Origin: Paludibacteraceae bacterium
Lineage (GTDB): Bacteria; Bacteroidota; Bacteroidia; Bacteroidales; Paludibacteraceae
Reading direction: 5' to 3'
Assembly (NCBI GenBank): GCA_017444615.1
Contig: JAFSWF010000001.1
Location: 1 to 64,000, forward strand
Length of the DNA: 64,000 nt
Part shown: positions 9,088 to 18,963 of the stretch, piece after piece
Layout: every line of letters begins with the position of its first letter
Position numbering within the stretch: the stretch's first letter is position 1
Position numbers and translations under genes: made by a program
Notes under the pieces: model-generated
Seen by the model: only the letters and a program-made list of their open reading frames with translations
What the model was told of the DNA's origin: nothing
The model's database searches: none

Positions 9088-10965
9088 ATGACGAAAAAAA
9101 TTTATTTATTCCTTGGCCTCGCGGCAATCTTTATGGCTGCCTGCACTTCGAAATCGCAGACAGAACGTCTCATCTGTGCTGAAGCGGAGATGCGCTCGTT
9201 CCCCTATAGTGAGAACGGCATACGCATCTATAAACACCAAACCGTCACTCCCGTGGAAGGCATCCCCGGTCTGGAGGTGATAGAGACGTTTTTCGTAAAC
9301 CACGGCAAGCCTGTTACCGTGCAAGCCTACGAACTCTGCCGAACGGCAATAACGCCTCGCGACAGTGTGGTATGGTCGCTCCAACCTTCCTCTACCAACG
9401 CCAGAAAAGACTGGGTGTTACCCGTTACCGAAGGTTTCCGGCAGACGAATTACCTCGGCATGAACAACTCCGACTATGGAGGTGGTATTCCCGTTCTGGA
9501 TCTATGGCAACGTGATGGTGGCATTGCTATCGGACTCTTCGAACCTATCCTCCGCATGATCTCCATGCCCGTGGAATGGAAGCGGTACGATAACCAAATA
9601 ACGACGTGTCTCCACTACGACCTACCCGAACCTCTTGAACTGGCCACAGGCGACACTCTCCACTGCTTCCGCGCATTCCGTTACGCGCACAAAGGCGATT
9701 ATTTCACGGCGCTTCGCATGTTCTCCGATTATATGCAATCGCACCTCGGCATTGCTATGCAACCCTCCGAACCCGAAGCGTTCGAACCCGTCTGGTGTGC
9801 ATGGGGATACGGGCGACCTTTTAAGATGAAGATGGTCTTAGGCACGCTCGATAAAGTGGCAGAACTGGGCTTCAAATGGGTGGATGTAGATGATGGGTAT
9901 CAGATTGCCGAAGGCGACTGGAACACAAATGAGTATTTCCCTGGTGGCGATGCGGATATGCGGCATATAACGAATGAGATCCATCGTCGCGGACTCAAAG
10001 CCAAACTATGGTGGGCACCCTTAGCGGCCGACCCGGATACCAAACTGGTCAAAGAGCATCCGGAGATGTTGCTTCTCACCGACGAATGGGCGCATGAGTA
10101 TATCACATGGTGGGATAGTTGGTATCTCTCGCCTATTAACCCTGCCACCGATGCCTATACCGCCGATCTGCTGAAGATGTTCCTCCAGACTTGGAACTTC
10201 GACGGACTCAAGATAGACGGTCAGCATCTCAACTGCTGCCTGCCGGATTACAACGAACACACCGGCCTCAATAGCGCGTGGGAGGCGCCTGAACGGATGC
10301 ATGAGTATTTCGGCAAAGTGCTTGACGAAGCGCGTAAGTACAAACCCGAGGCGGTTATTCAAGTTTGCCCATGCGGCTGTGCAGTCAACTACTGGCTATT
10401 GCCACATATCAACCAAGCTGTCGCTTCCGACCCTACCTCTTCGCGGCAAGTACGTATGAAGCGTAAGGCCTACGCAGCGATGGCACCCCAACTGGCGTAC
10501 TACGGTGACCATGTGGAACTTACCGACGGAGGAGATGATTTCGCTTCGCAGATAGGCACCGGTTCGGTCATCGGTACAAAATTCACCTACCCCGAAGACA
10601 ACCCCGACTGGAAGGAAGGTCCGTTCAAACTGACGCCGGAACGCGAAGCGCTCATCCGCAAATGGATGCGTATCTACAAGGAGAACAACCTCGCGCGTGG
10701 CGAGTACCTCAGTCTCTACACCTGGGGCTTTGACTACCCCGAGGCACATGTCATCCGTCAAAACAACGCGCTCTACTATGCCTTCTATGTAGATGATGAC
10801 ACCTTTAATGGGAAGATTGAACTCCGCGGATTAGACCCCGCCAAAACCTACACCGCCGTCGAATATACCGCCGACGAGCCGCGTTCCTTCACCGTCAACG
10901 GTGCCAACCCGCAACTCGAAGTCTCCTTCCCGCGCAACTACCTGATTAAACTGCTAGAAAACTAG
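9088..10965 (+). CDS. Lipoprotein alpha-galactosidase-like glycoside hydrolase (clan GH-D)
   Basis: 625 residues. The lipobox is at Cys19 (FMAAC). The N-terminal ~230 residues are beta-rich; residues ~235-520 are a TIM barrel with WCAWGYG, WVDVDDGYQ, GLKAKLWWAP and FDGLKIDGQ. Asp377 in KID lies where clan GH-D (GH27/GH36) enzymes have their nucleophile, and Asp448 in ASDPTSS is the likely acid/base. A short beta domain ends the protein. This supports retaining alpha-galactosidase or related alpha-glycosidase activity, but the exact linkage cannot be set by eye. It is immediately upstream of susC, so it probably acts at the cell surface or in the periplasm on the imported glycan. The stop codon lies inside a tandem repeat. 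Confidence 0.82.
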   Translation: MTKKIYLFLGLAAIFMAACTSKSQTERLICAEAEMRSFPYSENGIRIYKHQTVTPVEGIPGLEVIETFFVNHGKPVTVQAYELCRTAITPRDSVVWSLQPSSTNARKDWVLPVTEGFRQTNYLGMNNSDYGGGIPVLDLWQRDGGIAIGLFEPILRMISMPVEWKRYDNQITTCLHYDLPEPLELATGDTLHCFRAFRYAHKGDYFTALRMFSDYMQSHLGIAMQPSEPEAFEPVWCAWGYGRPFKMKMVLGTLDKVAELGFKWVDVDDGYQIAEGDWNTNEYFPGGDADMRHITNEIHRRGLKAKLWWAPLAADPDTKLVKEHPEMLLLTDEWAHEYITWWDSWYLSPINPATDAYTADLLKMFLQTWNFDGLKIDGQHLNCCLPDYNEHTGLNSAWEAPERMHEYFGKVLDEARKYKPEAVIQVCPCGCAVNYWLLPHINQAVASDPTSSRQVRMKRKAYAAMAPQLAYYGDHVELTDGGDDFASQIGTGSVIGTKFTYPEDNPDWKEGPFKLTPEREALIRKWMRIYKENNLARGEYLSLYTWGFDYPEAHVIRQNNALYYAFYVDDDTFNGKIELRGLDPAKTYTAVEYTADEPRSFTVNGANPQLEVSFPRNYLIKLLEN

Positions 10966-11006
10966 AATACTAGAATGCTAGAAAACTAGAAAACTAGTAA
11001 AAAACT
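10951..11006. repeat. Low-complexity word repeat, unit about ACTAGAATG
   Basis: About five imperfect copies of a 9-10 base word built on CTAGAA. The first copies encode the last residues (LLEN) and the stop codon of the hydrolase gene; the rest fill the gap before susC. Confidence 0.8.
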
Positions 11007-11025
11007 AACCCAAACAACAAATAAC

Positions 11026-14000
11026 ATGAAACGAATTCTAACTATCTTTCTCTGCTTTTTGAGCGTTATGGTTGTTCGTGCAGACATCAACGTCAAAGGT
11101 ACAGTGATTGATGCAGATGGTTCAGAGCCGCTAATCGGTGTGAGTATCCTGGTAAAGGGCTCCTCGGTAGGAACAGTAACGGATTTTGATGGTAACTTCG
11201 AACTCGTAGTACCGGACAAATCTACGCTTCAATTATCGTACATCGGTTATAAGACCATTGAGATCCGCGCGGTGAGCGGTCCGATGCAGATTATCATGGA
11301 ATCCGATGCGCAGCAATTGCAGGAGGTAGTCTCCCTCGGTTACTCTGCCGTCAAGAAAGCAGAGTTATCGTCTGCTGTAGTATCCATCTCTTCGGAGGAT
11401 CTGACCGATGTCGCTTCCTCGGATGTAGGAAACATGCTGCAAGGTAAGATCGCGGGTGTGCAGGTAACAAACGCCGGCGGTCAGCCGGGTGACGCCGCGC
11501 AGATCCGTATTCGCGGTACAGGGTCTATCACCGCTTCTTCGGCGCCGGTCTATGTAGTGGATGGTGTCATGGGCGGCACGTTCAATCCCAATGATGTAGA
11601 GACCATCTCTGTCTTGAAGGATGCAGGTTCAACCGGTATCTACGGTGCCGCTGCTGCCGGTGGTGTTATCGTTGTAACCACCAAAAGCGGAAAGAAAGGC
11701 GATAAGGTAAGCGTCGATCTGAAAGCCAACGTCGGCGGTAAGCAAGCATTGTTTGGCAACTTCAAGGTCATGGAAGCCATGGAACTGCTCAGATACCATC
11801 GTACGCTCTTTAGCGCCGGTACTTTCTCTATCCTCTACGAGGATGATTACGAATATCTCAAGAAACAGAATTGGAACTGGCAGAACGAGTTCTTCCATAC
11901 CGGACTTATCCATAATTACAACGTAGCAGTAAGAGGAGGTTCGGAGCATGTGGGCTATTATGCCTCCCTGGACTATTTCGGAGAACAAGGTACCTTAATG
12001 GGAACGGGCATGCAGAAAGTGACAGGACACGCCTCTATCAAAGCCGACATCGCGAAATGGTTGGACATGAACGTGAAAGTGGATTTCAATAAATCCACCG
12101 TCAACTATGCTTCCTCATGGATGATGCTGGATGACGCTTTCTATAAGATGCCGTGGGACTGCCCCTATGTGATAGACGCAGCCGGCAACCCCACCTCCGA
12201 ATATGTGTACATCAACAGCACTACCCGTCCGGACAATAACCGCCCATGGTATAGCCATACGCAATGGAACTCGCTGCAGTCCGCGCAGTATAATTATGCC
12301 AAATCGAACAGTTTCGATTTCTCGGGCGTACTGCAACTCAATGTGCATTTCACCGACTGGTTGCATTTCTCAACCACCAACACCTTCAGTACGGGTTACT
12401 CGAAGGGCTCGGAATATACGGACCGTCGTACCTACCATGATACCTTCAAAAAAGGCTACCTGAGCGAAGGGATAGGCCTCAGCAGATCGTTCGGTAGTAC
12501 CAATATTCTTAAGGGAGGCAACCAATGGGGCGCCCATAGTTTCAATGCGATGGTAGGTTTTGAAGCCGGTGTTTGGAAAAGCGAATATACTACCGCAGCC
12601 GGAACGGGTATGCCAAGCGGTATTGATGCTCTCAATGCCTCCGCTCCCTACGGCGTAAGAGGCTATAACATCCCGGGCGCTTCATGGTCAGTGTTCCTCC
12701 AAGCCAGTTATGATTACGCCAAGCGTTATTTCGTAACGGCTACCTACCGCGCCGAGGCCAGTTCAATCTTTGCTCCCAGTCATCGCGTAGGCCACTTCCC
12801 CTCCGTGGCTGCCAGCTGGCTTATCAGCAATGAAGGCTTTATGAAAGATCAGAAAGTGGTTAGTTTCCTCAAACTGCGGGCTTCGTACGGTATAACGGGT
12901 AATAACAATATTCCGCCTTACCAGTATCTATCCACCTTCAGCTTGTCTAATCTCTATCAGAACAACGTAGGTGCCACCTCCAGCCGTCTCGCCAGTCCGG
13001 ACCTCCGGTGGGAAACCGCTTACATGGCGTCTATCGGTATTGACCTCACCTTCATCAAACGCATTGACATGTCTATCGATTTATACCAAACCGATAATAC
13101 AGACCTGCTGTTGGATGTGCCGGTGGCTCCTTCGTCGGGATTCTTCAAGGTAACCAAAAATGCCGGTTCGGTGCGTAACAGAGGTATCGAGTATCGCATT
13201 GACGCTAATATCTTCGACAAGAACAAATGGCGCTGGGATGTAGGTTTCAATATTGGTTTCAACCAAAACCGAGTGACCGAGACCCCCGACCATACGCCTT
13301 TCCTCCAAACAGCCATCAACGTCAGCCAGCAAGTGAAAGAAGGACAAGATATCTTTACATGGTATATGAAGGAATGGGCAGGAGTAGACCCCGCCACCGG
13401 TTCTCCGCTATGGTATGTAGTGGATAAAGACACGCGCGACTACGTCCTCGATGCGAACGGCAATAAAACCACCACCAGCGATTATAACGCTACCTATGCA
13501 CACGCAGTGGGAACTGCCAGCCCTGTTTTCTCAGGTGGTCTCAACACACAAGTAAGTTGGAATGGTATTTTCCTGCATATCAATACCAATTTCACCTACG
13601 GCAATAAGATTTATAACAGCACCCGTGAGATGACCGATGCGGATGGTGCCTATACCGATATCAACCAGTTATCGCTTGACGCACAAGGCTGGACACGATG
13701 GACCAAAGCCGGAGACATCGCCACGCACCCGAAAGCAACCAGTGCCAACCCCTCTAACTCCAATGCCGTTTCGTCTCGCTATCTGGAAGACGGTAGTTTC
13801 TTCCGCTTGAGAAACCTGACTGTCGGATACGATTTCCCGCTGACGCTGATCAAGAAAGCGCACATGACCAAATGCCGTCTCTATTTCACGGCAGATAATC
13901 TCTGGACAGCTACCAAATTCTCCGGTATGGACCCCGAAGTGAATATGGTTAGCGGTAATAACACACTCGCCGGTCTGTATTCCTCCAACTACCCTGTTGG

Positions 14001-14037
14001 ACGAACCTTCCAAGGCGGAGTAGAAATATCGTTCTAA
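11026..14037 (+). CDS. susC: SusC/RagA-family TonB-linked outer membrane transporter
   Basis: 1003 residues, the usual SusC size. A signal peptide (1-19) is followed by a carboxypeptidase-regulatory-like domain (GTVIDADGSEPLIGVSI to IGYKTIEI, about 24-90), the plug (GNMLQGKIAGVQV, RIRGTGSI, VYVVDGV, VLKDAGSTGIYGAAAAGGVIVVTTK) and a beta-barrel to the C-terminal GGVEISF. SusC forms the TonB-powered pore and SusD the lid that captures the glycan. The susD gene follows after 60 bases, most of them a word repeat. The symbol is used in the family sense; the substrate is not known. Confidence 0.95.
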   Translation: MKRILTIFLCFLSVMVVRADINVKGTVIDADGSEPLIGVSILVKGSSVGTVTDFDGNFELVVPDKSTLQLSYIGYKTIEIRAVSGPMQIIMESDAQQLQEVVSLGYSAVKKAELSSAVVSISSEDLTDVASSDVGNMLQGKIAGVQVTNAGGQPGDAAQIRIRGTGSITASSAPVYVVDGVMGGTFNPNDVETISVLKDAGSTGIYGAAAAGGVIVVTTKSGKKGDKVSVDLKANVGGKQALFGNFKVMEAMELLRYHRTLFSAGTFSILYEDDYEYLKKQNWNWQNEFFHTGLIHNYNVAVRGGSEHVGYYASLDYFGEQGTLMGTGMQKVTGHASIKADIAKWLDMNVKVDFNKSTVNYASSWMMLDDAFYKMPWDCPYVIDAAGNPTSEYVYINSTTRPDNNRPWYSHTQWNSLQSAQYNYAKSNSFDFSGVLQLNVHFTDWLHFSTTNTFSTGYSKGSEYTDRRTYHDTFKKGYLSEGIGLSRSFGSTNILKGGNQWGAHSFNAMVGFEAGVWKSEYTTAAGTGMPSGIDALNASAPYGVRGYNIPGASWSVFLQASYDYAKRYFVTATYRAEASSIFAPSHRVGHFPSVAASWLISNEGFMKDQKVVSFLKLRASYGITGNNNIPPYQYLSTFSLSNLYQNNVGATSSRLASPDLRWETAYMASIGIDLTFIKRIDMSIDLYQTDNTDLLLDVPVAPSSGFFKVTKNAGSVRNRGIEYRIDANIFDKNKWRWDVGFNIGFNQNRVTETPDHTPFLQTAINVSQQVKEGQDIFTWYMKEWAGVDPATGSPLWYVVDKDTRDYVLDANGNKTTTSDYNATYAHAVGTASPVFSGGLNTQVSWNGIFLHINTNFTYGNKIYNSTREMTDADGAYTDINQLSLDAQGWTRWTKAGDIATHPKATSANPSNSNAVSSRYLEDGSFFRLRNLTVGYDFPLTLIKKAHMTKCRLYFTADNLWTATKFSGMDPEVNMVSGNNTLAGLYSSNYPVGRTFQGGVEISF

Positions 14038-14045
14038 CAAATACA

Positions 14046-14089
14046 TTCGTAATGACGTAATCACGAAATAACGTAATAACGAAAAAACA
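14046..14089. repeat. Low-complexity word repeat, unit about CGTAATAA
   Basis: Four to five degenerate copies of the word found at 9058-9085 (CGTAATGA, CGTAATCA, CGAAATAA, CGTAATAA) fill the susC-susD gap. Confidence 0.75.
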
Positions 14090-14097
14090 AAACGATT

Positions 14098-15780
14098 ATG
14101 AAAGCAATATATAAAATAGTAGCACTTGGTCTTTTGTCAGTACCTTTTGTAGGTTGTGATCTGAACTATTTCCCCTCCGATGAGCAGAGTACGGATATTA
14201 TCATGCGGGATGCCAGCGATATGATCATCGATGGCTGTTACTCCGTATTAAAAGACGAAGTGGAGTATCTGGGTTATCCGAGCGGTAATACCTATTGCCG
14301 TCACTATTTCCAGATGGCGGAGTTTCCATCGGATAATATCTGCCTCTCCGGTCGTAGTACAGACCCCTTGTTCCAAGCCACCACCTACACCATGACCGAT
14401 AATCTGCAGAACGTAGGTACGCTATGGATGTTAGGCTATAAAGCCATCTATATGGCCAATACACTGATAGGCACACTCGATGAGAACAAGGAGGAGAATA
14501 AGCAGATTTTAGGCGAAGCCTATTTTGTGCGGGCGATGCTGCATCTCAATCTGGTATCCCTCTACGCCAGACCCTATTCGTTCGGTCGTACAGAGAAAGG
14601 TATTCCGTTGGATACCATAGCTGTCGTAACGAATATTCAGCGCGATCCCGTAGGAAAGGTATATGACCAGATTGCCAAAGACCTGCAGAAGGCCGCTTCG
14701 CTGATGACTACCTCGCGCGGCAATGCAGGCTACCCCAGCCGGGACGCGGCGCTCGGACTCCTCTCACGCGTGTACCTCTATATGGAAGAATACGACCAAT
14801 GCATCGCCGTGGTGGACCAAATACTTAACGGTGCGGACCCTGCCACCAAACTTGATGAGAATTTCGACAAGTATTTCGCCAATGCCAAGAGTTCCAAGGA
14901 AACACTGTTCTGCCTTGCGCATGAGGTTAACGAAGACCGCGGTCAGTCCTCTATCGGCTCAATGTATAATAAAGATGGCGGAGGATGGGGAGAAGTGTAT
15001 CCGTCTTTCTCTCTGCTGAATCTCTATGAGCGCTATCCGATGGATATCCGTTATTCGGAATACATCAAACCGCAGTATAAGAACGGAGCAGCACCGAGTG
15101 CCACCTACAGCGTATATATTCCTGTTCCTCACGAAGGAGCCGGTTCGGAAACGCCGTATGATTGTCACCCCATGCCTGTTACGGATGATGGCACCGGCGT
15201 CTATTCCTTCTCGGAAGGCGGTACAACCTACACCATCGAAAACCGTCTCATCAACGGAGAGTACATAGAGCATCATCTCAACTATAAAGGCGAAGACTTG
15301 ACCGTTCGCATCGAGCATAGCAATATTGACGCCCGGAATACCTTCCCCAAGTACTATGTAACGAAATTCGGTTACCAAGATGGTGTACCTACGCTCTGCT
15401 CACCTGTCTTCCTGCGTTGGGGAGAAGTCATCCTGAATGCCGCCGAAGCTTACGCCCGCACCGGCGATGATACCAATGCACTCAACTATGTGAATATCAT
15501 TCGTACCCGTGCCGGTATTCCTGCGGCTGGCTTGTTCTCTGCTACGAACATGCACGGCTATCCTTCCGCGGTCGAGGTAGTGATGGATGAACGCCGGTTG
15601 GAATTGGCGTTCGAGGGACATCGTATGTTCGATGTCTATCGCAACCAACAGAAGATGGACCGCCGATATCCCGGTGTGCAGGCGTGGAAAGAAATACCTT
15701 GTGATGAACCTCATGCTATCTATCCTATTCCCAATGGCGAATGGACAGTGAGCGGAATAGAGCAAAACCCTGGGTACTAA
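14098..15780 (+). CDS. susD: SusD/RagB-family glycan-binding lipoprotein
   Basis: 560 residues. The lipobox is at Cys20 (VPFVGC). The alpha-helical TPR-like SusD core is seen in GEAYFVRAMLHLNLV, a hallmark helix of the family, and RWGEVILNAAEAYAR with the C-terminal ERRLELAFEGHRMFDVYR, EIP and YPIPNGE motifs. It caps the SusC pore and binds the glycan at the surface. Its pairing with susC at 11026 is standard. The stop codon is the first base triplet of a 7-base tandem repeat. Confidence 0.95.
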   Translation: MKAIYKIVALGLLSVPFVGCDLNYFPSDEQSTDIIMRDASDMIIDGCYSVLKDEVEYLGYPSGNTYCRHYFQMAEFPSDNICLSGRSTDPLFQATTYTMTDNLQNVGTLWMLGYKAIYMANTLIGTLDENKEENKQILGEAYFVRAMLHLNLVSLYARPYSFGRTEKGIPLDTIAVVTNIQRDPVGKVYDQIAKDLQKAASLMTTSRGNAGYPSRDAALGLLSRVYLYMEEYDQCIAVVDQILNGADPATKLDENFDKYFANAKSSKETLFCLAHEVNEDRGQSSIGSMYNKDGGGWGEVYPSFSLLNLYERYPMDIRYSEYIKPQYKNGAAPSATYSVYIPVPHEGAGSETPYDCHPMPVTDDGTGVYSFSEGGTTYTIENRLINGEYIEHHLNYKGEDLTVRIEHSNIDARNTFPKYYVTKFGYQDGVPTLCSPVFLRWGEVILNAAEAYARTGDDTNALNYVNIIRTRAGIPAAGLFSATNMHGYPSAVEVVMDERRLELAFEGHRMFDVYRNQQKMDRRYPGVQAWKEIPCDEPHAIYPIPNGEWTVSGIEQNPGY

Positions 15781-15837
15781 CGACTAACGACCAACGACTA
15801 ACGACAAACGACAAACGACAAACGACAAACGACAAAT
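15778..15837. repeat. Tandem repeat of TAACGAC / AAACGAC words
   Basis: Eight copies of a 7-base unit: the first are TAACGAC or CAACGAC, the last four or five are AAACGAC. The susD stop codon is the first unit's TAA. This is the cleanest tandem array in the window. Confidence 0.9.
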
Positions 15838-15873
15838 CATTATATTTATTAACCAATTTAAAACACGCAAATT

Positions 15874-16611
15874 ATGAAAGCAAATTGGAAATTGGCACTA
15901 CTGTGCTTAGCTACCATCGCCTTTGTGGCATGTAATGACAAAAACAAACCGGTCAATCCGGATGATGAAAATCTGTTCGGTTACGAAGCGCCTATTCAAG
16001 TCAATGACAAGTCTGTAACTGACTGGGACAAGCTGGATCAGACCAAAATAACCGAGGTTGTTCTGCCGGATGCTCCGCTTTATTCGGCGCTCAAGAAAGC
16101 CAGAGTGTATGCAGACTCCGTTTGTATCTTCTATCAACTGGAGTTTGATCCTACGCAAATGACCAGTCATACCTCTGCAGATGGATTGCATATCTACATC
16201 AATGCAGATAATAGCGATGCAACCGGCGGTTTCTGGGATTTGTTCGCTCCGGAAAGACGCGGTGACGTAGATTTTATGTTCGAGATCAATCTCTGGGATG
16301 ATAACGGCGCAGAATCGTTCGCTTTTAACTACGAGTACTGGAGCGGACCGGTTAACGGAGAAGGCTGGCTTTGGACTCCGGACGAATCGGTTGCGCTGAA
16401 AGTGAGCTCTATGCAATTTGTAGGAGACAACATCATCGAAGGTCGTCTCGTGCAAGAGTTGATTCCGTTCAAGTTTGATGCCAACGCATTCACTATCGGT
16501 TTCGATATTCAGCAAAACTGGGATAATGTAGGTCTGCTGCCGCAAGCCAATACACCCAACGGTGAACTCATCGGTCGTGCAGAGAAAATGCTGGTTACAT
16601 TTGATAAATAA
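15874..16611 (+). CDS. Surface glycan-binding-type lipoprotein (SusE/F position)
   Basis: 245 residues. The lipobox is at Cys20 (FVAC). The body is a beta-sandwich with LHIYINADNSDATGGFWDLF and a DVDFMFEINLWD stretch, which resembles the CBM9-like / DUF-type ligand-binding fold of family-9 carbohydrate-binding modules. No catalytic motif is seen. Its place directly after susD suggests a surface glycan-binding protein in the role of SusE/SusF, though sequence similarity to those was not evident. A signal peptide and the lack of enzymatic motifs are what the sequence shows; binding is inferred. Confidence 0.7.
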   Translation: MKANWKLALLCLATIAFVACNDKNKPVNPDDENLFGYEAPIQVNDKSVTDWDKLDQTKITEVVLPDAPLYSALKKARVYADSVCIFYQLEFDPTQMTSHTSADGLHIYINADNSDATGGFWDLFAPERRGDVDFMFEINLWDDNGAESFAFNYEYWSGPVNGEGWLWTPDESVALKVSSMQFVGDNIIEGRLVQELIPFKFDANAFTIGFDIQQNWDNVGLLPQANTPNGELIGRAEKMLVTFDK

Positions 16612-16637
16612 GAAGCCATTCTTTACTACTAAACGGT

Positions 16638-18044
16638 ATGAAAAACAATTATATTATTATAGCGGCCGCCTTACTGCTGATGTCTTGTAATCCTTCGGTA
16701 CCTATTCCGGAGGGAAAAACGGTTACGTTTACAGAGACGGAGGAACAGATGGCTAATCCGGAACGCGGTTTTTATGTGCAGAAGTATTATACCCCTGCGG
16801 ATTTGGAAGACACTGTCGCCTTGCAAACCGTTATCGCCAATAGAGAGCGCTCCCATATAACGCTCTATCTCCACTCCTACTATCTGGCAGATACAGTGAC
16901 AGGTTGTCCCAGTTATATAGAAAGCGACATCGACCCTGTCTTCTTGGAGCGTCTGGACCGCAATATGAATACCCTCCGCGAAGGCGGCGCTAAAGCCATC
17001 TTACGTTTTTCATACAAATACACCCGTAGTATCTACGAAAAACCATGGGATGCTACGCCCGAATGGGCAATGAAGCACATGGATCAGCTGGCTCCGTACT
17101 TGCAGAAACATGCCGACGTCATTTATTGCGTGCAGGCAGGCTTTATAGGGGTCTGGGGAGAATGGTATTATACGACCAATTATCCCCAGAACCCTGCGCA
17201 GGACGAGGGTTATGCTACGCGTTGGCCGGTTGCCGAACATCTCATGGAAGTCGTGCCTGCCGACCGGCAGATATGCTTCCGTCAGCCTCAGTTCAAAATG
17301 CGCTACCTGCGCACACACGGCATGGAGGAAAAACCGCTCACAGCCGGCGAGGCGTACCAACCTACCATCAAGGCGCGCTGGGCAGGTCATAACGACTGCT
17401 TCGTCTCCGGAGAGGGCGATGTAGGTACCTACCATAATGATGAAGAACGGGCCTTCTGGGCGGAAGATACCAAATACACCCTCATGGGTGGCGAGACCTG
17501 CAAACAATGCGACTATTCCAATGGCGCCAATGCCGTCAAAGAGATGGAGAAATACCACTGGTCGTACCTCTGTAACTCCTATCATCCGGACGTGCTCAGA
17601 GAATGGGTGAACGATAATCATTACAATGAGATCAAGCGTCGCTTAGGCTATCGCATTGCGCTGGATAAGGCCGTGGTAACAGAGAATGCCGAAGCGGGTA
17701 ATATGTTCGAAGCCTTCTTTGTGCTCCATAACTCCGGCTTTGCCGCGCCGATGAATAAACGCGACATCGAACTGGTCTTTGTGAAAGTCAATAACCCCAA
17801 CGAGAAATATGTTTATCCGCAGAGCGAAGACCCACGTTTCTGGTTCGCAGATGAAGTGCACCATTTCACACTCAAATGTCAATTGGATGCGAAGATGAAA
17901 GGAGACTATAAACTCTATCTCAACCTGCCGGATCCATACCCCTCGTTGCATGATAATCCTGCTTTCTCCATCCGTCTGGCAAACGACAATGTATGGGAGG
18001 AAGAAACCGGCTATAACTTGATAACCACCGTAACAGTGCAATAA
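16638..18044 (+). CDS. DUF4874/DUF4832 lipoprotein
   Basis: 468 residues. The lipobox is at Cys17 (LLLMSC). The motif ANPERGFYVQKYYTP near the mature N-terminus is the hallmark of DUF4874, and the second half (from about residue 200, with YQPTIKARWAGHNDCF and a C-terminal beta-sandwich) matches DUF4832. These paired domains are common in Bacteroidetes polysaccharide loci and have a TIM-barrel look (GVWGEWYYTTNYP), so a glycoside hydrolase role is often suspected, but no activity is established to my knowledge. It lies in the operon 27 bases after the lipoprotein gene and 25 bases before the transporter. Confidence 0.78.
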   Translation: MKNNYIIIAAALLLMSCNPSVPIPEGKTVTFTETEEQMANPERGFYVQKYYTPADLEDTVALQTVIANRERSHITLYLHSYYLADTVTGCPSYIESDIDPVFLERLDRNMNTLREGGAKAILRFSYKYTRSIYEKPWDATPEWAMKHMDQLAPYLQKHADVIYCVQAGFIGVWGEWYYTTNYPQNPAQDEGYATRWPVAEHLMEVVPADRQICFRQPQFKMRYLRTHGMEEKPLTAGEAYQPTIKARWAGHNDCFVSGEGDVGTYHNDEERAFWAEDTKYTLMGGETCKQCDYSNGANAVKEMEKYHWSYLCNSYHPDVLREWVNDNHYNEIKRRLGYRIALDKAVVTENAEAGNMFEAFFVLHNSGFAAPMNKRDIELVFVKVNNPNEKYVYPQSEDPRFWFADEVHHFTLKCQLDAKMKGDYKLYLNLPDPYPSLHDNPAFSIRLANDNVWEEETGYNLITTVTVQ

Positions 18045-18068
18045 TCGTACATCGTACATCGTACATCT
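18045..18068. repeat. Tandem repeat of ATCGTAC
   Basis: Three 8-base copies (ATCGTACA / ATCGTACATC) lie exactly between the stop at 18044 and the start at 18069. The repeat displaces any ordinary ribosome-binding sequence. Confidence 0.85.
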
Positions 18069-18941
18069 ATGAAAAATCGTCTTTGGTTAGTCTTTATCCT
18101 CATCACCGTCGTCACATGGGGCGTATGGGGTGCTTTTTCCGGCTATCAAATCCAAAATGGTATACCGGACACTGTGGTATATATCCTATGGGCGCTATCG
18201 ATGATACCATGCGCTATCGTCGCGCTCATCATCAATAAAGGCAAGTTCCTCCATGATGCCAAGTCTGCCCTTCTGGGTTGCACGGTCGGGTTACTTGGCG
18301 CAGGAGGACAACTTGTTCTCTTCAAAGCGCTGACCCTCGGACCCTCTTACATCATCTATCCCTTTATCTCTATGTCACCGGTGATAGTCATCACCCTTGC
18401 TGCTATCTTCCTCAAGGAGAAAGCAACGCGTTGGCAAATTGCCGGAATCATCGTAGCGCTCGTCGCTATCTTACTGCTCTCTTTAGAGACGGGAAAGGAA
18501 GGCAGTCCCGTCAGCGGATGGCTGTGGATAGTGCTGGCCGTCCTTGTTCTCTTGGCGTGGGGTATTCAAGGCTTCTTTATGAAGTTTGCCAATAACTCCA
18601 TGGATGCCGAGTCCATCTTCATCTGGATGGCGCTCTCTGCACTTGTGCTCATCCCCGTCGCCTATCATATGAACGGCGATGCCGCCGCTTTCTTCAACGG
18701 CACGGATGTCATGGCTAAGAGCCTCGGATGTTTTGGTATTCAGATCCTTAACTCCATCGGTGCGCTCACCCTCGTTTATGCTTACCGCTATGGTAAGGCT
18801 GTCATCGTTTCGCCAATGGAAGGACTCTCACCGATGGTGACTGTACTGCTGTCGCTCATCATCCTTTCCGTCATCCCGAATCCGCTGCAGATAGCCGGTA
18901 TATGCTGCGCCGCCTTCGCAATGTACGCCTTGTCAAAGTAA
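18069..18941 (+). CDS. EamA-like drug/metabolite-superfamily transporter
   Basis: 290 residues with about ten hydrophobic segments. The two halves resemble each other, each with an EamA-type end (PVIVITLAAIFLKEKATRWQ and PMVTVLLSLIILSV). GXXGXXG-type patches occur near the N-terminus (WGVWGAFSG). DMT proteins move small metabolites across the inner membrane. Placed inside the SusCD operon it may import the monosaccharide or aldonic product released in the periplasm, in place of a major-facilitator permease. The substrate is inferred from context only. Confidence 0.8.
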   Translation: MKNRLWLVFILITVVTWGVWGAFSGYQIQNGIPDTVVYILWALSMIPCAIVALIINKGKFLHDAKSALLGCTVGLLGAGGQLVLFKALTLGPSYIIYPFISMSPVIVITLAAIFLKEKATRWQIAGIIVALVAILLLSLETGKEGSPVSGWLWIVLAVLVLLAWGIQGFFMKFANNSMDAESIFIWMALSALVLIPVAYHMNGDAAAFFNGTDVMAKSLGCFGIQILNSIGALTLVYAYRYGKAVIVSPMEGLSPMVTVLLSLIILSVIPNPLQIAGICCAAFAMYALSK

Positions 18942-18963
18942 TAACGAATAAATCATCATATCT

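Noticed and set aside
15778..15837. CRISPR array or direct-repeat structure
   Set aside because: Units are 7 bases without spacers; no CRISPR repeat of 23-47 bases and no cas genes are present in the window.
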